A program made the position numbers and the translations under genes. From contig JANXVZ010000006.1 in assembly GCA_025351405.1 (NCBI GenBank), positions 110,322-174,321 of the forward strand: a stretch of DNA of 64,000 nucleotides. Reading direction: 5' to 3'. The DNA comes from Sphingomonadales bacterium (lineage in GTDB: Bacteria > Pseudomonadota > Alphaproteobacteria > Sphingomonadales > Sphingomonadaceae). Positions 44,213 through 56,114 of this stretch are shown one piece after another; the first letter of the stretch is position 1; each line of letters opens with the position of its first letter. The notes beneath the pieces were generated by a model, which worked only from the letters and a program-made list of their open reading frames with translations, was not told the origin of the DNA and did no database searches.

Positions 44213-45679
44213 CTATTCCGCCGCGTCGGACACGTCTGCCGGCGGTGCGGGCAGCAACTCGCGTGCCGCGACGGCCCGCACCGCGGTGTCGATGACGCCA
44301 AGCTGCGGCACCGGTTTCCTGCCTTTTTCGATCCCCATGTCGGTAAAACGCCGCGCCTTGGGCAGTACGTTGCTCTCCATCGAGCCGACAAAGGCGTTGT
44401 AGCTGCCGACCGCTTGCGAAAGATTGCGGCCGACCCCCGACAGATGATCCGCCATGGTGGCAATGGCGGCATGGAGATCGGCACCAAGCTTGCCGATCTC
44501 GCGCGCCTCGTCGGCCAGCGTCTCCTGCCGCCACACCAGCGCCACCGTCTTGGCGATGGCGAGCAGGTTGATCGGCCCCGCCAGCAGGATGCGCTGTTCA
44601 AAGGCCCAGCCCAGCAGCGGCAGGTCGTGCTCCATTGCTGCCGACAGGAAATTTTCCCCCGGGATGAACATCACCACGAAGTCGGCCGCCTTGCCGAACT
44701 CGTTCCAGTAAGCCTTGTCGCTGAGGCCGCGGGCGTGCTGGCGAACCGCGGCGGCGTGGCGCTTGTGGGCCGCGATGCGTTCCGGCTCCCCCGGTGCTTC
44801 GATGGCGGCGAGATAGTCGTTGAGCGAGCATTTGGAATCGATGATGAGCTGCCGCCCGCCGGGAAGGTTGATGATCGCGTCGGGTCGCTTGCCCCCCGAT
44901 TCGCCGGCAACATGCGTCTGCAGCGTAAAATCGATCCCGGCGCGCAATCCCGCCATCTCCAGCGTGTTGCGCAATTGCTGTTCGCCCCAGCTGCCGGACG
45001 TCTTGCCGCTCGACCGCAGCGCGGTGACCAGCTTGGCGGCTTCATCGCTGACCTGCCGCTGGCCGACCGCGAGCGCGGCGACCTGTTCCTTCAGCCCGCT
45101 ATAGGCATCGACCCGCTCTTTCTCGACATCGCCAAGCTTGGCTTCATAGCGTTTCAGCGTCTCGCTCATCGGCGCGATCAGTTCGGCAAGCTGGTTGCGA
45201 TTGGCTTCCAGCCCGGCCCCGGCGGCTTCGCGCTGGCGGGTCATCAGGCCCTCCGCCGCCTCCGCGAGCCTCGTCTGCGCGCCATCGAGCGCCTTGGCGG
45301 CCAGCGCCTGGAATGTTTCCACCGTGCGCGCCACTTCGGCGGCATGGGCGCGGTCGCGCTCGTCGCGCTCGGCCTCGATGGCGGCGAGGCGCGCCGCCAG
45401 CCGTTCGCGCTCGGCCTCGGCCGCGACGAGTTCGGCATTGCGATCGCCGAGCATCTTGATTTCGACGGCGTGCCCGGCGCGCGCCTGCTGCTGCCGTGAT
45501 ACCTCGTCGCGCAGCGTATCGGTGTCGCTGCGCAGGGTATCGCGCTCGCCCCGCAACGCATCGCGTTCGTGTCGCAATTCCGCCAGTGGCCGCGCCCACA
45601 GAGCCCAGCCCAACACCAGTGCCAGCACCAATCCGCCAAGCGCCGCCAGAATCAATTCGGTCAATCGCCGGCCTTTCAT
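44213..45679 (-). CDS. rmuC: DNA recombination protein RmuC
   Basis: The product has about 488 residues: an N-terminal membrane helix (LTELILAALGGLVLALVLGW), a long coiled coil rich in Glu, Arg and Ala, then the RmuC nuclease-like domain with PDAIINLPGGRQLIIDSKCS, EFGKAADFVVMFIPGE and the DLPLLGWAFEQRILLAGPINL block. RmuC limits recombination and is linked to handling of DNA ends. Three starts are possible: 45679, 45697 (ATG) and 45745 (GTG). 45679 is preferred because the exact LexA-type repeat 45681-45695 then lies outside the coding region. No Shine-Dalgarno is visible for any. Confidence 0.92.
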   Translation of the reverse strand: MKGRRLTELILAALGGLVLALVLGWALWARPLAELRHERDALRGERDTLRSDTDTLRDEVSRQQQARAGHAVEIKMLGDRNAELVAAEAERERLAARLAAIEAERDERDRAHAAEVARTVETFQALAAKALDGAQTRLAEAAEGLMTRQREAAGAGLEANRNQLAELIAPMSETLKRYEAKLGDVEKERVDAYSGLKEQVAALAVGQRQVSDEAAKLVTALRSSGKTSGSWGEQQLRNTLEMAGLRAGIDFTLQTHVAGESGGKRPDAIINLPGGRQLIIDSKCSLNDYLAAIEAPGEPERIAAHKRHAAAVRQHARGLSDKAYWNEFGKAADFVVMFIPGENFLSAAMEHDLPLLGWAFEQRILLAGPINLLAIAKTVALVWRQETLADEAREIGKLGADLHAAIATMADHLSGVGRNLSQAVGSYNAFVGSMESNVLPKARRFTDMGIEKGRKPVPQLGVIDTAVRAVAARELLPAPPADVSDAAE

Positions 45680-45680
45680 G

Positions 45681-45695
45681 GAACGATAGGGGAAC
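45681..45695 (-). promoter_or_regulatory. LexA (SOS) box at the 5' end of rmuC
   Basis: The plus strand reads GAAC-GATAGGG-GAAC, which is GTTC-N7-GTTC in the rmuC direction. It lies immediately upstream of the ATG at 45679. It has the same orientation relative to the gene as the box upstream of the DUF2779 nuclease. If translation began at 45697 the box would be inside the coding region. Confidence 0.55.
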
Positions 45696-45807
45696 ATAGT
45701 CGGCAGTGCCGAATAGGGAAAGGGGGGCTGGCGTTGTCCCGCCACGATGGTGCAACATAGTCACGCAGACGGCGCAATCTTGCCGGGCAACCGGGGGAGG
45801 ACAATTC

Positions 45808-46725
45808 ATGTATCCACACAGCATCGTCACCGAGGGCCTTGCCTTCCCCGAAGGCCCGATCGCCATGGACGATGGCTCGGTCATCGTCGTCGAGATTGCC
45901 GCCGGCCGCCTGACCCGCGTGACGCCCGATGGCGCCAAGCACGTCGTCGCCACCCCCGGCGGTGGCCCCAACGGCGCCGCTATAGGGCCGGACGGGGCGA
46001 TCTATGTCTGCAACAATGGCGGTTTTGCCTGGAGCCAGATGGACGGCATGCTGATTCCGGGCAATGCCGCCGCCGACTATGAAATCGGCCGCATCGAGCG
46101 CATCGACATCGCCACCGGCAAGGTCGACCGGCTTTACGACCATTGCGATGGCCGGCCATTGTCCGGACCCAACGACATCGTCTTCGACAAGGCGGGCGGC
46201 ATGTGGTTCACCGACCTTGGCAAGCACCACAACCGTTCGACCGACCATGGCGGGCTATATTATGCCACGCCCGACGGCAAAAGCATCGTCTGTGCAGTGT
46301 ACGGACCGCATTTGAACGGTGTTGGCCTGTCGCCCGACCAAAAGACCGTCTATGCCGCCGTCACCCATGAGCGGATCCTGCTGGCGTTCGATATCACCGG
46401 GCCGGGCGAAGTCGTCGCCTCGCCTCTGGCGGCGGTGCCGGGGCGGGTGGTCACCAGTTGGCCGGGAAAGACGCTGCTCGATTCGCTGGCCGTGGAGGCG
46501 AACGGCAACATCGCCCAGGCCACGCTCATCGAACGCGCCGGCGTGTGCTCGGTCGATCCGCTGACCGGGGCGCAGGAAGATTTCGCGTTTCCCGACTTGC
46601 TGACCACCAACATCGCCTTTGGCGGCGCCGACATGATGGACGCCTGGGTGTGCCTGTCGACGACGGGCAAACTGGCACGATGCCGCTGGCCGCGCCCGGG
46701 CCTGCGCCTCAATTTCAACGCCTGA
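45808..46725 (+). CDS. SMP-30/gluconolactonase family hydrolase
   Basis: The 305-residue beta-propeller carries the family blocks TEGLAFPEGPIAMDDGSV (the metal-binding glutamate), NNGG, SGPNDIVFDKAGGMWFTD and a TSWPGKTLLDSLAVEANGN near the end. It hydrolyses a sugar or other lactone using a divalent metal. A GGGGGAGG site precedes the ATG at 45808. No sugar-catabolism genes are adjacent, so the substrate is unknown. Confidence 0.9.
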   Translation: MYPHSIVTEGLAFPEGPIAMDDGSVIVVEIAAGRLTRVTPDGAKHVVATPGGGPNGAAIGPDGAIYVCNNGGFAWSQMDGMLIPGNAAADYEIGRIERIDIATGKVDRLYDHCDGRPLSGPNDIVFDKAGGMWFTDLGKHHNRSTDHGGLYYATPDGKSIVCAVYGPHLNGVGLSPDQKTVYAAVTHERILLAFDITGPGEVVASPLAAVPGRVVTSWPGKTLLDSLAVEANGNIAQATLIERAGVCSVDPLTGAQEDFAFPDLLTTNIAFGGADMMDAWVCLSTTGKLARCRWPRPGLRLNFNA

Positions 46726-46765
46726 TCCGACGCAGGACCGTCAACACACCCTGCCAGCGAGGCGG

Positions 46766-47236
46766 TCAGCGGAGACGGCGCGCTGCGAAGAACGTCCGCA
46801 ACAGCGCCGCCGCCTGGGTTTCGGCGATACCGCCGACAACCTCCGGGGCGTGGTGGCACTGCGGGTGCGAGAACACGCGGGCGCCATGTTCGACGCCGCC
46901 GCTCTTGGGATCGCTGGCGCCATAGATTAGGCGGGCGATGCGCGCATTGGCGATGGCGGCGGCGCACATGGCGCAGGGTTCCAGCGTGACGAACAGGCTG
47001 TGGCCGACAAGTCGCTGGTCGCCGATCCGGGCGCAGGCGGCGCGGATGGCGAGGATTTCGGCATGCGCAGTGGGGTCGTTCAGTTCCTGCGTGCGGTTGC
47101 CGGCGGCAGCGACGATCGTGCCGTCGCCGGCGACGATGGCTGCCCCCACCGGGACTTCGCCCCGCAACGCAGCGGCCCGCGCCTCATCGAGAGCGCGGGC
47201 CATGGCGGCGGAAGCGGGGAAACCGGACATCCCCAC
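46766..47236 (-). CDS. tadA: tRNA adenosine(34) deaminase
   Basis: The 156-residue product shows the deaminase zinc motifs HAE (in DPTAHAEILAIRAA) and PCAMC (in TLEPCAMCAAAIANARI), plus the RLIYGASDPKSGGV loop. It converts A34 to inosine in tRNA-Arg(ACG). The C-terminal helix (ETQAAALLRTFFAARR) is typical of TadA. The start at 47236 begins MGMSGFPAS; residue 3 is an alternative. Confidence 0.93.
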   Translation of the reverse strand: MGMSGFPASAAMARALDEARAAALRGEVPVGAAIVAGDGTIVAAAGNRTQELNDPTAHAEILAIRAACARIGDQRLVGHSLFVTLEPCAMCAAAIANARIARLIYGASDPKSGGVEHGARVFSHPQCHHAPEVVGGIAETQAAALLRTFFAARRLR

Positions 47237-47286
47237 CCCGATAGAGCGTCGGGCGCCGCCCCGGAAGAGCGACGTCCGCGAAACGC

Positions 47287-47640
47287 TTACTTGTTGGTGT
47301 CGTCGGCCTTGGTCACACTGACGGTCGGCAGGCTGACCGTGGTATCCTTGGTACCGACCTGGACATCCGGAACCTTGACGGTTTCCTTCTTGCTGCCGAC
47401 GTCGATCTTGGCGGTGTTGACGTCAAAGGCCGGGGCCTGGCCGCCACTGGCCTGGACGTTGATGTCGGGCAGTTTGGCCGTCTTGGTCTGGTCGACGTTG
47501 ATCAACCCGAAGGCGAAGGCGAGGACGACAAGCAGCACGATGATGATGACGGCGGCCAGCCAGCCCATGCCGCCACGGCGTTCCGGCGGTGCCACGTAAA
47601 CGCGGTCGGCAGGATCAAGATTGTCGTCGCGGATGGCCAT
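47287..47640 (-). CDS. Single-pass membrane protein with beta-repeat tail, unknown
   Basis: The 117-residue product has a polar N-terminus with DDNLDPADRVYV, a membrane helix near residues 26-47 (GWLAAVIIIVLLVVLAFAFG), and a C-terminal part with repeated V-x-V-P/T motifs (KETVKVPDVQVGTKDTTVSL). A GGGAG ribosome-binding site sets the ATG at 47640; the longer upstream frame is not supported. No family recognised, although similar short proteins occur in sphingomonads. It is divergent from acs. Confidence 0.7.
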   Translation of the reverse strand: MAIRDDNLDPADRVYVAPPERRGGMGWLAAVIIIVLLVVLAFAFGLINVDQTKTAKLPDINVQASGGQAPAFDVNTAKIDVGSKKETVKVPDVQVGTKDTTVSLPTVSVTKADDTNK

Positions 47641-47858
47641 GAATTGTGCTCCCTTGTCGCGGCAACTGTTGCCGCGCGATGCAGTTTGAACGCCGGGGCC
47701 GCTTTGCAGGTTCCGATGGGCATCGGCGTCGGGGGTGCCGTGGCGGCGGATGACGCGCCAGGCGCTGCCCACCGCTTTGCCCGATACCCCTGATTTCATT
47801 TCTGTCCGCGGGCGTCTCGCTCTAGGTTGCCGACAAAATAGCCTGGGAGAATCGCTGC

Positions 47859-49796
<1,938 letters not shown>

Positions 49797-49821
49797 GCGT
49801 TGGCTGGAGGGGCGTGGCGGG

Positions 49822-51807
49822 TCAGGCTGCCAATTCGGGCACCCCGCAGGCACCCAGCCAAGCATCGATCGCATCATATTCGTCCGGGGGTCGGGTCGCA
49901 TCGGTGGCGTCACCGGGCGGCACAAAGATCACCATGCCCTGGCGCGCCCGCGTCAACAGCACACGATAGGCGTTGCGAACATAGTCGGCCCGGGCGAAGT
50001 CACCGTCGATGGCATGAATTTCCCTCCAGGCGGTGCCTTCGAACTTGCGAGCGTGCCAACCATTGGCTCGGCGAAAGTTCAGGTCCCAGGCAACGCACGT
50101 CCAATCGAGCTCAAGGCCTTGAATATCAAATTCGGTCGCCACGTCTTCGAGTGCTGACGAGGACCTGATGTCAGCCGTCGGATTGAGGAACCACACGGGT
50201 CCATCGATCTTGGCTTTTACAAACACGCCCTCGGGCTTGAGGCGCATGGCATTGGACGAAGCCAGCAGCCCGGTCCGTTCAGTGCCGCGCTGCTGCTGTC
50301 GCAACCATGCCCGGGCCAGCGCCAGTGAACGTGTCCGAAAGATGGGATATTTGTCGATATCGGGCCGCACCGCGCAGGCCTTTTGGGCGTCGTTCTCAAT
50401 CACTGCTGCAACGTAGCGAGACACTGTATCGGCCCGAAACGATCTGATCGGGACATCAAGGTGCAGGTGCGGGTCGGGTGGCTCGCCATTGCGCGCAACG
50501 AAGTGCGCCAGGACGGGGTCGATCAACGCTCCGGGCGCCAATAGCCGCGGCGGGGCAAAGATGTGCCAATCACGATGATTTGCTTGCAAGGCGCGCACCC
50601 ATTCCGCGACGCCTGCCTCGCCATCATGGATTTCTTGACCGTCGCCAATCAGACATATCACGACGCACCAGTCACGCCGTCGATCCATCACCGAGAGAAG
50701 GTAGGCGGGTTCCGATACATTGAAGTCGGGATGGCCACGCTTGCCCATGAAGGCGCTGGCTTTGGCTTTGTTCCAGGCTCTTTGGGCTTCGTCAAAAACG
50801 ATGACATGCTCCGAGGGTGCTGCATCGGTCTTCAAATAATGGTCGCGAAATTCATGGACCGGCTGGATCAGCTTGATCGGCGCCCGCCCGTTCAAATGCA
50901 GCTGTTCACGTGAGACGCGCTGGTGGCGGGTGCGCTTTGCCAGATCCCGCGTCAGCGCCGCGCGCAGTACTTCGACCAACGGACCATTGCCCGACAGATA
51001 GGTCGCGTCCTCCGCGATACTGCGCGCAAGCCGACCTGCAGCGATGTTGAGGCCAACAAGGGTCTTGCCTGCGCCCGGGACGCCGGTGACGAAGCAGATG
51101 GCCTTGCGATCGGTTGCCTTCATCTGGTTCACGATGGCTTCAATCGCCGATCCGGTTTGGGTCAGGTTGTCGGCGCCGGCTTCCGAGCGGGAGATTTCCT
51201 TCACATCGTGGCCGGCATAGAGCGCCTCGGCGGCCTCGATGATGTTGGGCGTTGGCTCATAGGCTCCTGCTGCCCACTCGGTCGGGTCGAAGGTTGCGCC
51301 CCCGTCGACGGCGACGATCTGCCGGATCGTGGCCAGGACATCGCCCGGGCTGCAGCGAACGGGGTCGTAGACCTTGTCATACGCACAAAATCCCAGCCCC
51401 AGCTGCTGCGGCGGCGCCCTGGTCGAGATCAGCAGCGGCACAATGGTCTTGTCGTGCGACGTCCGGTGGAAGTATTTGAGATCAAGCGCATAACCATGCG
51501 CCTGCTCGAGTGCGTGGCTTGGAAAGCGCGCCTCACCGACTTTGTATTCGAGGACGAAAACGAGGCCGCCAACGATAATTATCGCATCTGCCCGGCGACC
51601 CATGCGCGGGATGCTGAATTCCAGGAAGATATGGGCGCCCGGCAAGGCCGCCGCGATTGGCTGCAGGTGGGCAATCTCGAACTGCCAGGCGGCCTTTTGT
51701 GTCGGTTCGTCGCTGAACAAGGAGCAACTGCCGAGCTGGCCGAGAACCGCCAAAGGGTCCGCCGCAGCAAAACTTGGGGCGTCGGCTGCGTACCAGGCAC
51801 GTTTCAT
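49822..51807 (-). CDS. DUF2075 nuclease-helicase (Schlafen-like ATPase)
   Basis: The 661-residue product has an N-terminal PD-(D/E)XK-like nuclease part: RRADAIIIVGGLVFVLEYKVG gives Asp74 and Glu87-x-Lys89, with a glutamine helix around residue 102. A superfamily I ATPase follows, with Walker A GVPGAGKT (242-249), Walker B HVIVFDEAQRAW and a motif VI-like NAYRVLLTRARQG. DUF2075 proteins are predicted DNA/RNA helicases related to the Schlafen ATPase; some occur in defence contexts. The gene is isolated between acs and pckA and looks slightly less GC-rich than neighbours by eye. Its start codon sits in the loop of an inverted repeat. Confidence 0.85.
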   Translation of the reverse strand: MKRAWYAADAPSFAAADPLAVLGQLGSCSLFSDEPTQKAAWQFEIAHLQPIAAALPGAHIFLEFSIPRMGRRADAIIIVGGLVFVLEYKVGEARFPSHALEQAHGYALDLKYFHRTSHDKTIVPLLISTRAPPQQLGLGFCAYDKVYDPVRCSPGDVLATIRQIVAVDGGATFDPTEWAAGAYEPTPNIIEAAEALYAGHDVKEISRSEAGADNLTQTGSAIEAIVNQMKATDRKAICFVTGVPGAGKTLVGLNIAAGRLARSIAEDATYLSGNGPLVEVLRAALTRDLAKRTRHQRVSREQLHLNGRAPIKLIQPVHEFRDHYLKTDAAPSEHVIVFDEAQRAWNKAKASAFMGKRGHPDFNVSEPAYLLSVMDRRRDWCVVICLIGDGQEIHDGEAGVAEWVRALQANHRDWHIFAPPRLLAPGALIDPVLAHFVARNGEPPDPHLHLDVPIRSFRADTVSRYVAAVIENDAQKACAVRPDIDKYPIFRTRSLALARAWLRQQQRGTERTGLLASSNAMRLKPEGVFVKAKIDGPVWFLNPTADIRSSSALEDVATEFDIQGLELDWTCVAWDLNFRRANGWHARKFEGTAWREIHAIDGDFARADYVRNAYRVLLTRARQGMVIFVPPGDATDATRPPDEYDAIDAWLGACGVPELAA

Positions 51808-51829
51808 GGTATTTTCGTGCCAGGTACGC
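51788..51829 (-). promoter_or_regulatory. Inverted repeat enclosing the DUF2075 start codon
   Basis: GCGTACCAGGCACG (51788-51801) and CGTGCCAGGTACGC (51816-51829) are inverted with one mismatch. The 14-base loop contains the ATG (51805-51807 on the plus strand). In the mRNA this would form a strong hairpin around the start codon; in DNA it could be an operator. No Shine-Dalgarno is evident nearby. Confidence 0.65.
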
Positions 51830-51933
51830 GGAGAAGCGGCAATAGCTGCCTGGCTTTAAGCAGCCGATATGGCAGCACTTTCGACGCAGGAAAAGCCTGC
51901 AGGCCGATGGCGTCGGGATACGGCAGCCAGCGA

Positions 51934-51959
51934 TGGGCGGGTATTCAAACCCCCGCCCA
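51934..51959 (-). terminator. Stem-loop after pckA
   Basis: TGGGCGGG (51934-51941) pairs with CCCGCCCA (51952-51959) around a 10-base loop, 10 bases after the pckA stop. No T-run follows on the minus strand, so it may act in a Rho-dependent way or protect the 3' end. Confidence 0.5.
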
Positions 51960-51969
51960 CACCCGGGTT

Positions 51970-53580
51970 TCACGCCGCCTTGGGCGCACTCTCCATCACC
52001 CCGGCGTCGACATGGTCGGCGAACTGGGCGAAGTTGGCGATGAACATGCCGACCAGCGCCTTGGCCTTGGCGTCATACGCCGCTTTGTCGGCCCAGGTTT
52101 CGCGCGGATTGAGGATGCGGGGTTCGACGCCGGGAACGCTGACCGGCACCTGGAAACCGAAATTCTCGTCGGTGCGGAATTCGGACGCGGCCAGGCTGCC
52201 GTCGAGCGCAGCGTTGAGCAAGGCGCGCGTCACCTTGATCGGCATCCGCGTGCCGGTGCCGCCGGTGCCGGCGCCGCCGCCGGTCCAGCCGGTGTTGACC
52301 AGCCAGACATCGACGCCGCCTTTGGCGATGCGTTCCTTCAATAGATTGCCATAGACCGACGGATGGCGCGGCATGAACGGCGCACCGAAGCACGTGGAGA
52401 AGGTCGCGTCCGGCTCGGTGACGCCGATTTCGGTGCCGGCGACCCGCGCCGTATAGCCCGACAGGAAATGGTACATCGCCTGGTCCGGGGTCAGCCGCGA
52501 AATCGGCGGCAGGATGCCGAAGGCGTCGGCGGTCAGCATGATGACATTGTCCGGCACGGGGCCAAGGTTGTCGGCGCTGGCGTTGGGGATGAAGTCGATG
52601 GGGTAGGAGGCGCGGCTGTTTTCAGCGAGGCGATTGTCGTCAAGGTCGATGACCCGCGTGACCGGATCGATGACGACATTTTCGAGCACGGTGCCGAAGC
52701 GGCGCGTGGTGGCATAGATTTCGGGCTCGGCTTCCTCCGACAGGCGGATCGCCTTGGCATAGCAGCCGCCTTCGAAGTTGAAGACCGCGGTGTCGGACCA
52801 GCCATGCTCGTCATCGCCGATCAGGGTGCGCGAGGCATCGGCCGACAAGGTCGTCTTGCCGGTGCCGGACAGGCCGAAGAACACCGCCGTGTCGCCCTTG
52901 GGGCCGATGTTGGCGGAACAATGCATCGGCATGACGCCCTTGAGCGGCAACAGGTAATTGAGGATGGAGAAAACGCTCTTCTTCATCTCGCCGGCATAGG
53001 CGGTGCCGCCAATGAGGATCAGCTTGCCCTCGAAATCGACGCCGACGATGGTTTCGCTGCGGCAGCCATGGCGGGAAGGGTCGGCCTTGAAGCTCGGCAG
53101 GTCGATGATGGTGTACTCCGGAAGAAAATCCGCAAGCGCCGCGGCGTGCGGGCGCACCAGCAGCGTGCGGATGAACAGGCTGTGCCAGGCAAGCTCGGTA
53201 ATGACGCGGACGTTGACGCGATTTTCCGGCTGCGAGCCGCCGAACAGGTCCTGGACGAACAGCGTGTCCCTGGCCGCCAGCGCTGCGGCGAAATCGGCCT
53301 TCAACGCGGCGAACTGCGCCGGGCTGATCGCCTTGTTGGTCTTGCCCCACCAGATCGCATCTTCGGTCACCGCATCGCGGACGATGAACTTGTCGTTGGC
53401 GCTGCGGCCGGTGTGCTGCCCGGTTTCGACGACAAAGGCGCCGTCTTTCGACAAAAGCCCTTCATGCCGTGTGATGGCCAGCTCGATCAACGGCGCGGTG
53501 CCGAGGTTCCAATGCTGTCTTGCGCTGGTGGGAAAGCCTTGGGCAGCAAGACCATGGGTCGAATTCGGCGATACTGGCAC
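51970..53580 (-). CDS. pckA: Phosphoenolpyruvate carboxykinase (ATP)
   Basis: The 536-residue product has the kinase-1a P-loop [18 protein letters not shown], the metal and substrate motifs GDDEHGWSD and [10 protein letters not shown], and the C-terminal [17 protein letters not shown] region. It makes phosphoenolpyruvate from oxaloacetate for gluconeogenesis. The GTG at 53580 is preferred because AAGGA lies seven bases upstream and the length fits the family; in-frame ATG codons at 53622 and 53685 are less likely. Divergent from chvI with a 213-base shared spacer, an arrangement known in alphaproteobacteria. Confidence 0.95.
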   Translation of the reverse strand: MPVSPNSTHGLAAQGFPTSARQHWNLGTAPLIELAITRHEGLLSKDGAFVVETGQHTGRSANDKFIVRDAVTEDAIWWGKTNKAISPAQFAALKADFAAALAARDTLFVQDLFGGSQPENRVNVRVITELAWHSLFIRTLLVRPHAAALADFLPEYTIIDLPSFKADPSRHGCRSETIVGVDFEGKLILIGGTAYAGEMKKSVFSILNYLLPLKGVMPMHCSANIGPKGDTAVFFGLSGTGKTTLSADASRTLIGDDEHGWSDTAVFNFEGGCYAKAIRLSEEAEPEIYATTRRFGTVLENVVIDPVTRVIDLDDNRLAENSRASYPIDFIPNASADNLGPVPDNVIMLTADAFGILPPISRLTPDQAMYHFLSGYTARVAGTEIGVTEPDATFSTCFGAPFMPRHPSVYGNLLKERIAKGGVDVWLVNTGWTGGGAGTGGTGTRMPIKVTRALLNAALDGSLAASEFRTDENFGFQVPVSVPGVEPRILNPRETWADKAAYDAKAKALVGMFIANFAQFADHVDAGVMESAPKAA

Positions 53581-53793
53581 GTGCCAATCCTTTGCATGAC
53601 CTGGCGGCGCAAACGCCGTCATTTTTTGGTGTGGCCGACGTTGCGGCCGGCGATTCTCCCCGTGCCCGGCGCATAGCGAACGCATACGTATTCGTCAAAA
53701 GCCCATGCGGTTCGGGCATAGCCCAATCGGCGCAAGTGAAGCGTTTCCAAGCGGGCTTGCCAAGCCGGGGGCAGCCGCGCATGAAATTGCGGC

Positions 53794-54528
53794 ATGTCCA
53801 GCGCCAATGCCACCATCGCGCTCGTCGATGACGACCGCAATATCCTGACATCGGTCTCGATCGCCCTCCAGGCCGAGGGCTTTACGGTGCGGATGTATTC
53901 GGATGGCGATACGGCGCTGAAGGCGTTGACCGAAAATCCGCCGGACCTTGCCGTTCTCGATATCAAGATGCCGCGCATGGACGGCATGGAGGTGTTGCGG
54001 CGCCTGCGGGAAAAGACCGAGCTGCCGGTCATCTTCCTGACGTCGAAGGACACCGAGATCGATGAAGCGCTGGGGCTGGCGATGGGTGCCGACGATTATA
54101 TCGGCAAGCCGTTCAGCCAGCGGCTGCTCATCGAGCGGATTCGCGCCGTGTTGCGGCGTGCGGCGCATCGCAATGCCAGCCCCGAAAACCCCGCCGAGGA
54201 ACCGGCTGCCGAGCCGATCATCCGCGGGCGGCTGACGATGGACCCGGCGCGGCATCGCGTGCGCTGGGATGCCGGGGATGGCCGGCGCGGCGACGTGGCG
54301 TTGACCGTCACCGAGTTCATGATCCTTGAAACGCTGGCCGCGCGTCCCGGGTTCGTCAAGTCACGCGACCAGCTGATGGATGCCGCCTACCAGGACGATG
54401 TCTATGTCGATGACCGGACGATCGACAGCCATATCAAGCGATTGCGCAAGAAATTCCGCGCCGTGGACCATGATTTCAAGGCCATCGAGACGCTTTACGG
54501 TGTCGGCTACCGCTTCAACGAGGAATGA
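53794..54528 (+). CDS. chvI: Response regulator ChvI
   Basis: The 244-residue OmpR/PhoB-type regulator has a receiver domain with the acidic pocket at 12-13 and the predicted phosphorylation site Asp56 ([11 protein letters not shown]), a DDYIGKPF switch loop, and a winged-helix domain with a [19 protein letters not shown] recognition region. ChvI works with sensor ChvG to control envelope, acid and metabolic responses in alphaproteobacteria, including pckA-type functions in some species. Start after a weak ribosome-binding site; stop overlaps chvG by four bases. Confidence 0.93.
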   Translation: MSSANATIALVDDDRNILTSVSIALQAEGFTVRMYSDGDTALKALTENPPDLAVLDIKMPRMDGMEVLRRLREKTELPVIFLTSKDTEIDEALGLAMGADDYIGKPFSQRLLIERIRAVLRRAAHRNASPENPAEEPAAEPIIRGRLTMDPARHRVRWDAGDGRRGDVALTVTEFMILETLAARPGFVKSRDQLMDAAYQDDVYVDDRTIDSHIKRLRKKFRAVDHDFKAIETLYGVGYRFNEE

Positions 54529-56114
54529 GCGTGGCGCCCGATCGCGCCCATGGCTTGTCCGCCGAACCGCCGAGCGACCCCTATATCTGGCGGCGGCGGC
54601 TGGGTTTCGGGTCACTCCGGGCGCGGATTTTCGCCGTCAACATCTTCGCTGTCATCGTCCTTGGCCTCGGCATTGCCTATCTGGACACCGTACGGGAGCG
54701 CCTGCTCGACGGTCGCGCCGGGGAACTGGCGCGCCAGGCCGTGACCGTGGCGGCGTTTGCCGGCGCGCTGGGCGGCGACAACGCGCAGGTTCGCGGCATC
54801 ATCGAGCATCGCAGCTTTGCCAGGGGCACCCATCTTCGGCTTTTTGCCCCCGATGGAAGCCTGGTTGCCGACAACTGGCGGCCAGTCGGGTCGACCCGTT
54901 TTGTCCTCGTCGATCCGAGCACCACAAGCTGGCGACGCCGCTCGGCCCGCATGATCGATGGCATCATCGAAGATCTTGGCGCTGTAAAGCCGCTGCCACC
55001 GTTGATCGAGCCGGTGATCGACAGGCGCAGCGCCTGGCCGGAAGCCGAAGCTGCGCTGGCCACCGGCAAGGCGACGACCGAACTGCGCCGCGCCCCCGAT
55101 GGTGAAGTCGTGCTGACGGCCGCATCGGCGGTGACCGGCGGCGCCGTGGTGCATCTGACCGAAGATGCCGCCGATGTGACGCAGATCCTGCGACGCGAGC
55201 GGCAGGTGTCGTTCCAGCTGCTGCTCGGCGTCACCGCGCTGACCCTGTTCCTCAGCATCTATCTGGCGCGAACCATCGTGCGCCCGCTGCGGATGCTGGC
55301 GGTGGCGGCCCATCGTGTCCGGCTGGGGCGGTCGCGCGAAGTCATCGTGCCGCGCCTGCCGGAGCGTCGCGACGAGATCGGCGCGCTGGCACGGGCGCTG
55401 TCGGACATGTCGATTGCGCTGCGCCAGCGCATCGACGCCACCGAAGCCTTTGCCGCCGATATCGCCCATGAACTGAAAAACCCGCTGGCGTCGCTGCGCA
55501 GCGCCGTCGATACGCTCGAACAGGTCCAGCAGCCGGCGTTGCGGCATCGCTTGCTGGCGGTGATCCGCGACGATGTCGGCAGGCTCGATCGCCTGATCAC
55601 CGATATTGCCGATGCCAGCCGCCTCGACGCCGAATTGTCGCGCTCGCGATTCGAGCCTGTCGATGCCACCGGGCTCGCAGCCGGCCTGGTTGCGGCCTAT
55701 GAAATCGCCGGCCTGCCGCCGGGGCTGGCGATCAGCTTTGCAACGTCGGGCGACGGCGGCACGACGGTGCAGGGCGACCCGACGCGGCTGGCGCAGGTGC
55801 TGCGCAATCTCATCGACAACGCTGTGTCGTTTTCGCCGAACCCCGGGACGGTGCGGGTTTCGGCGCTGCGCCACGACGACAAGGTAACGCTGAGGGTGGA
55901 GGATGAAGGCCCCGGCGTGCCGGCGGAAAATCGCGGCGATGTTTTCAAGCGATTCTATTCGCAGCGGCCGGAGGCAGAGGATTTCGGCCGTCATTCCGGG
56001 CTGGGCCTGTCGATCGCCGGTGCCATCGTCGAGGCGCATGGCGGCAGCATCCGTGTCGGCGATCGCCCGCATGGTGCAGGGGCCGCCTTCACCGTCGAAC
56101 TGCCGGCGGCGTGA
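54525..56114 (+). CDS. chvG: Sensor histidine kinase ChvG
   Basis: The 529-residue product has a membrane helix near residues 31-51 ([17 protein letters not shown]), a periplasmic sensor region of about 175 residues, a second helix near 225-245, a HAMP linker, the phosphoacceptor histidine in [16 protein letters not shown], and an ATPase domain with [19 protein letters not shown] and HSGLGLSI. It phosphorylates ChvI. In Rhizobiales and relatives the periplasmic partner ExoR controls it, but no exoR-like gene is visible here. Coupled to chvI upstream and to the HprK-RapZ gene downstream by four-base overlaps. Confidence 0.93.
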   Translation: MSVAPDRAHGLSAEPPSDPYIWRRRLGFGSLRARIFAVNIFAVIVLGLGIAYLDTVRERLLDGRAGELARQAVTVAAFAGALGGDNAQVRGIIEHRSFARGTHLRLFAPDGSLVADNWRPVGSTRFVLVDPSTTSWRRRSARMIDGIIEDLGAVKPLPPLIEPVIDRRSAWPEAEAALATGKATTELRRAPDGEVVLTAASAVTGGAVVHLTEDAADVTQILRRERQVSFQLLLGVTALTLFLSIYLARTIVRPLRMLAVAAHRVRLGRSREVIVPRLPERRDEIGALARALSDMSIALRQRIDATEAFAADIAHELKNPLASLRSAVDTLEQVQQPALRHRLLAVIRDDVGRLDRLITDIADASRLDAELSRSRFEPVDATGLAAGLVAAYEIAGLPPGLAISFATSGDGGTTVQGDPTRLAQVLRNLIDNAVSFSPNPGTVRVSALRHDDKVTLRVEDEGPGVPAENRGDVFKRFYSQRPEAEDFGRHSGLGLSIAGAIVEAHGGSIRVGDRPHGAGAAFTVELPAA

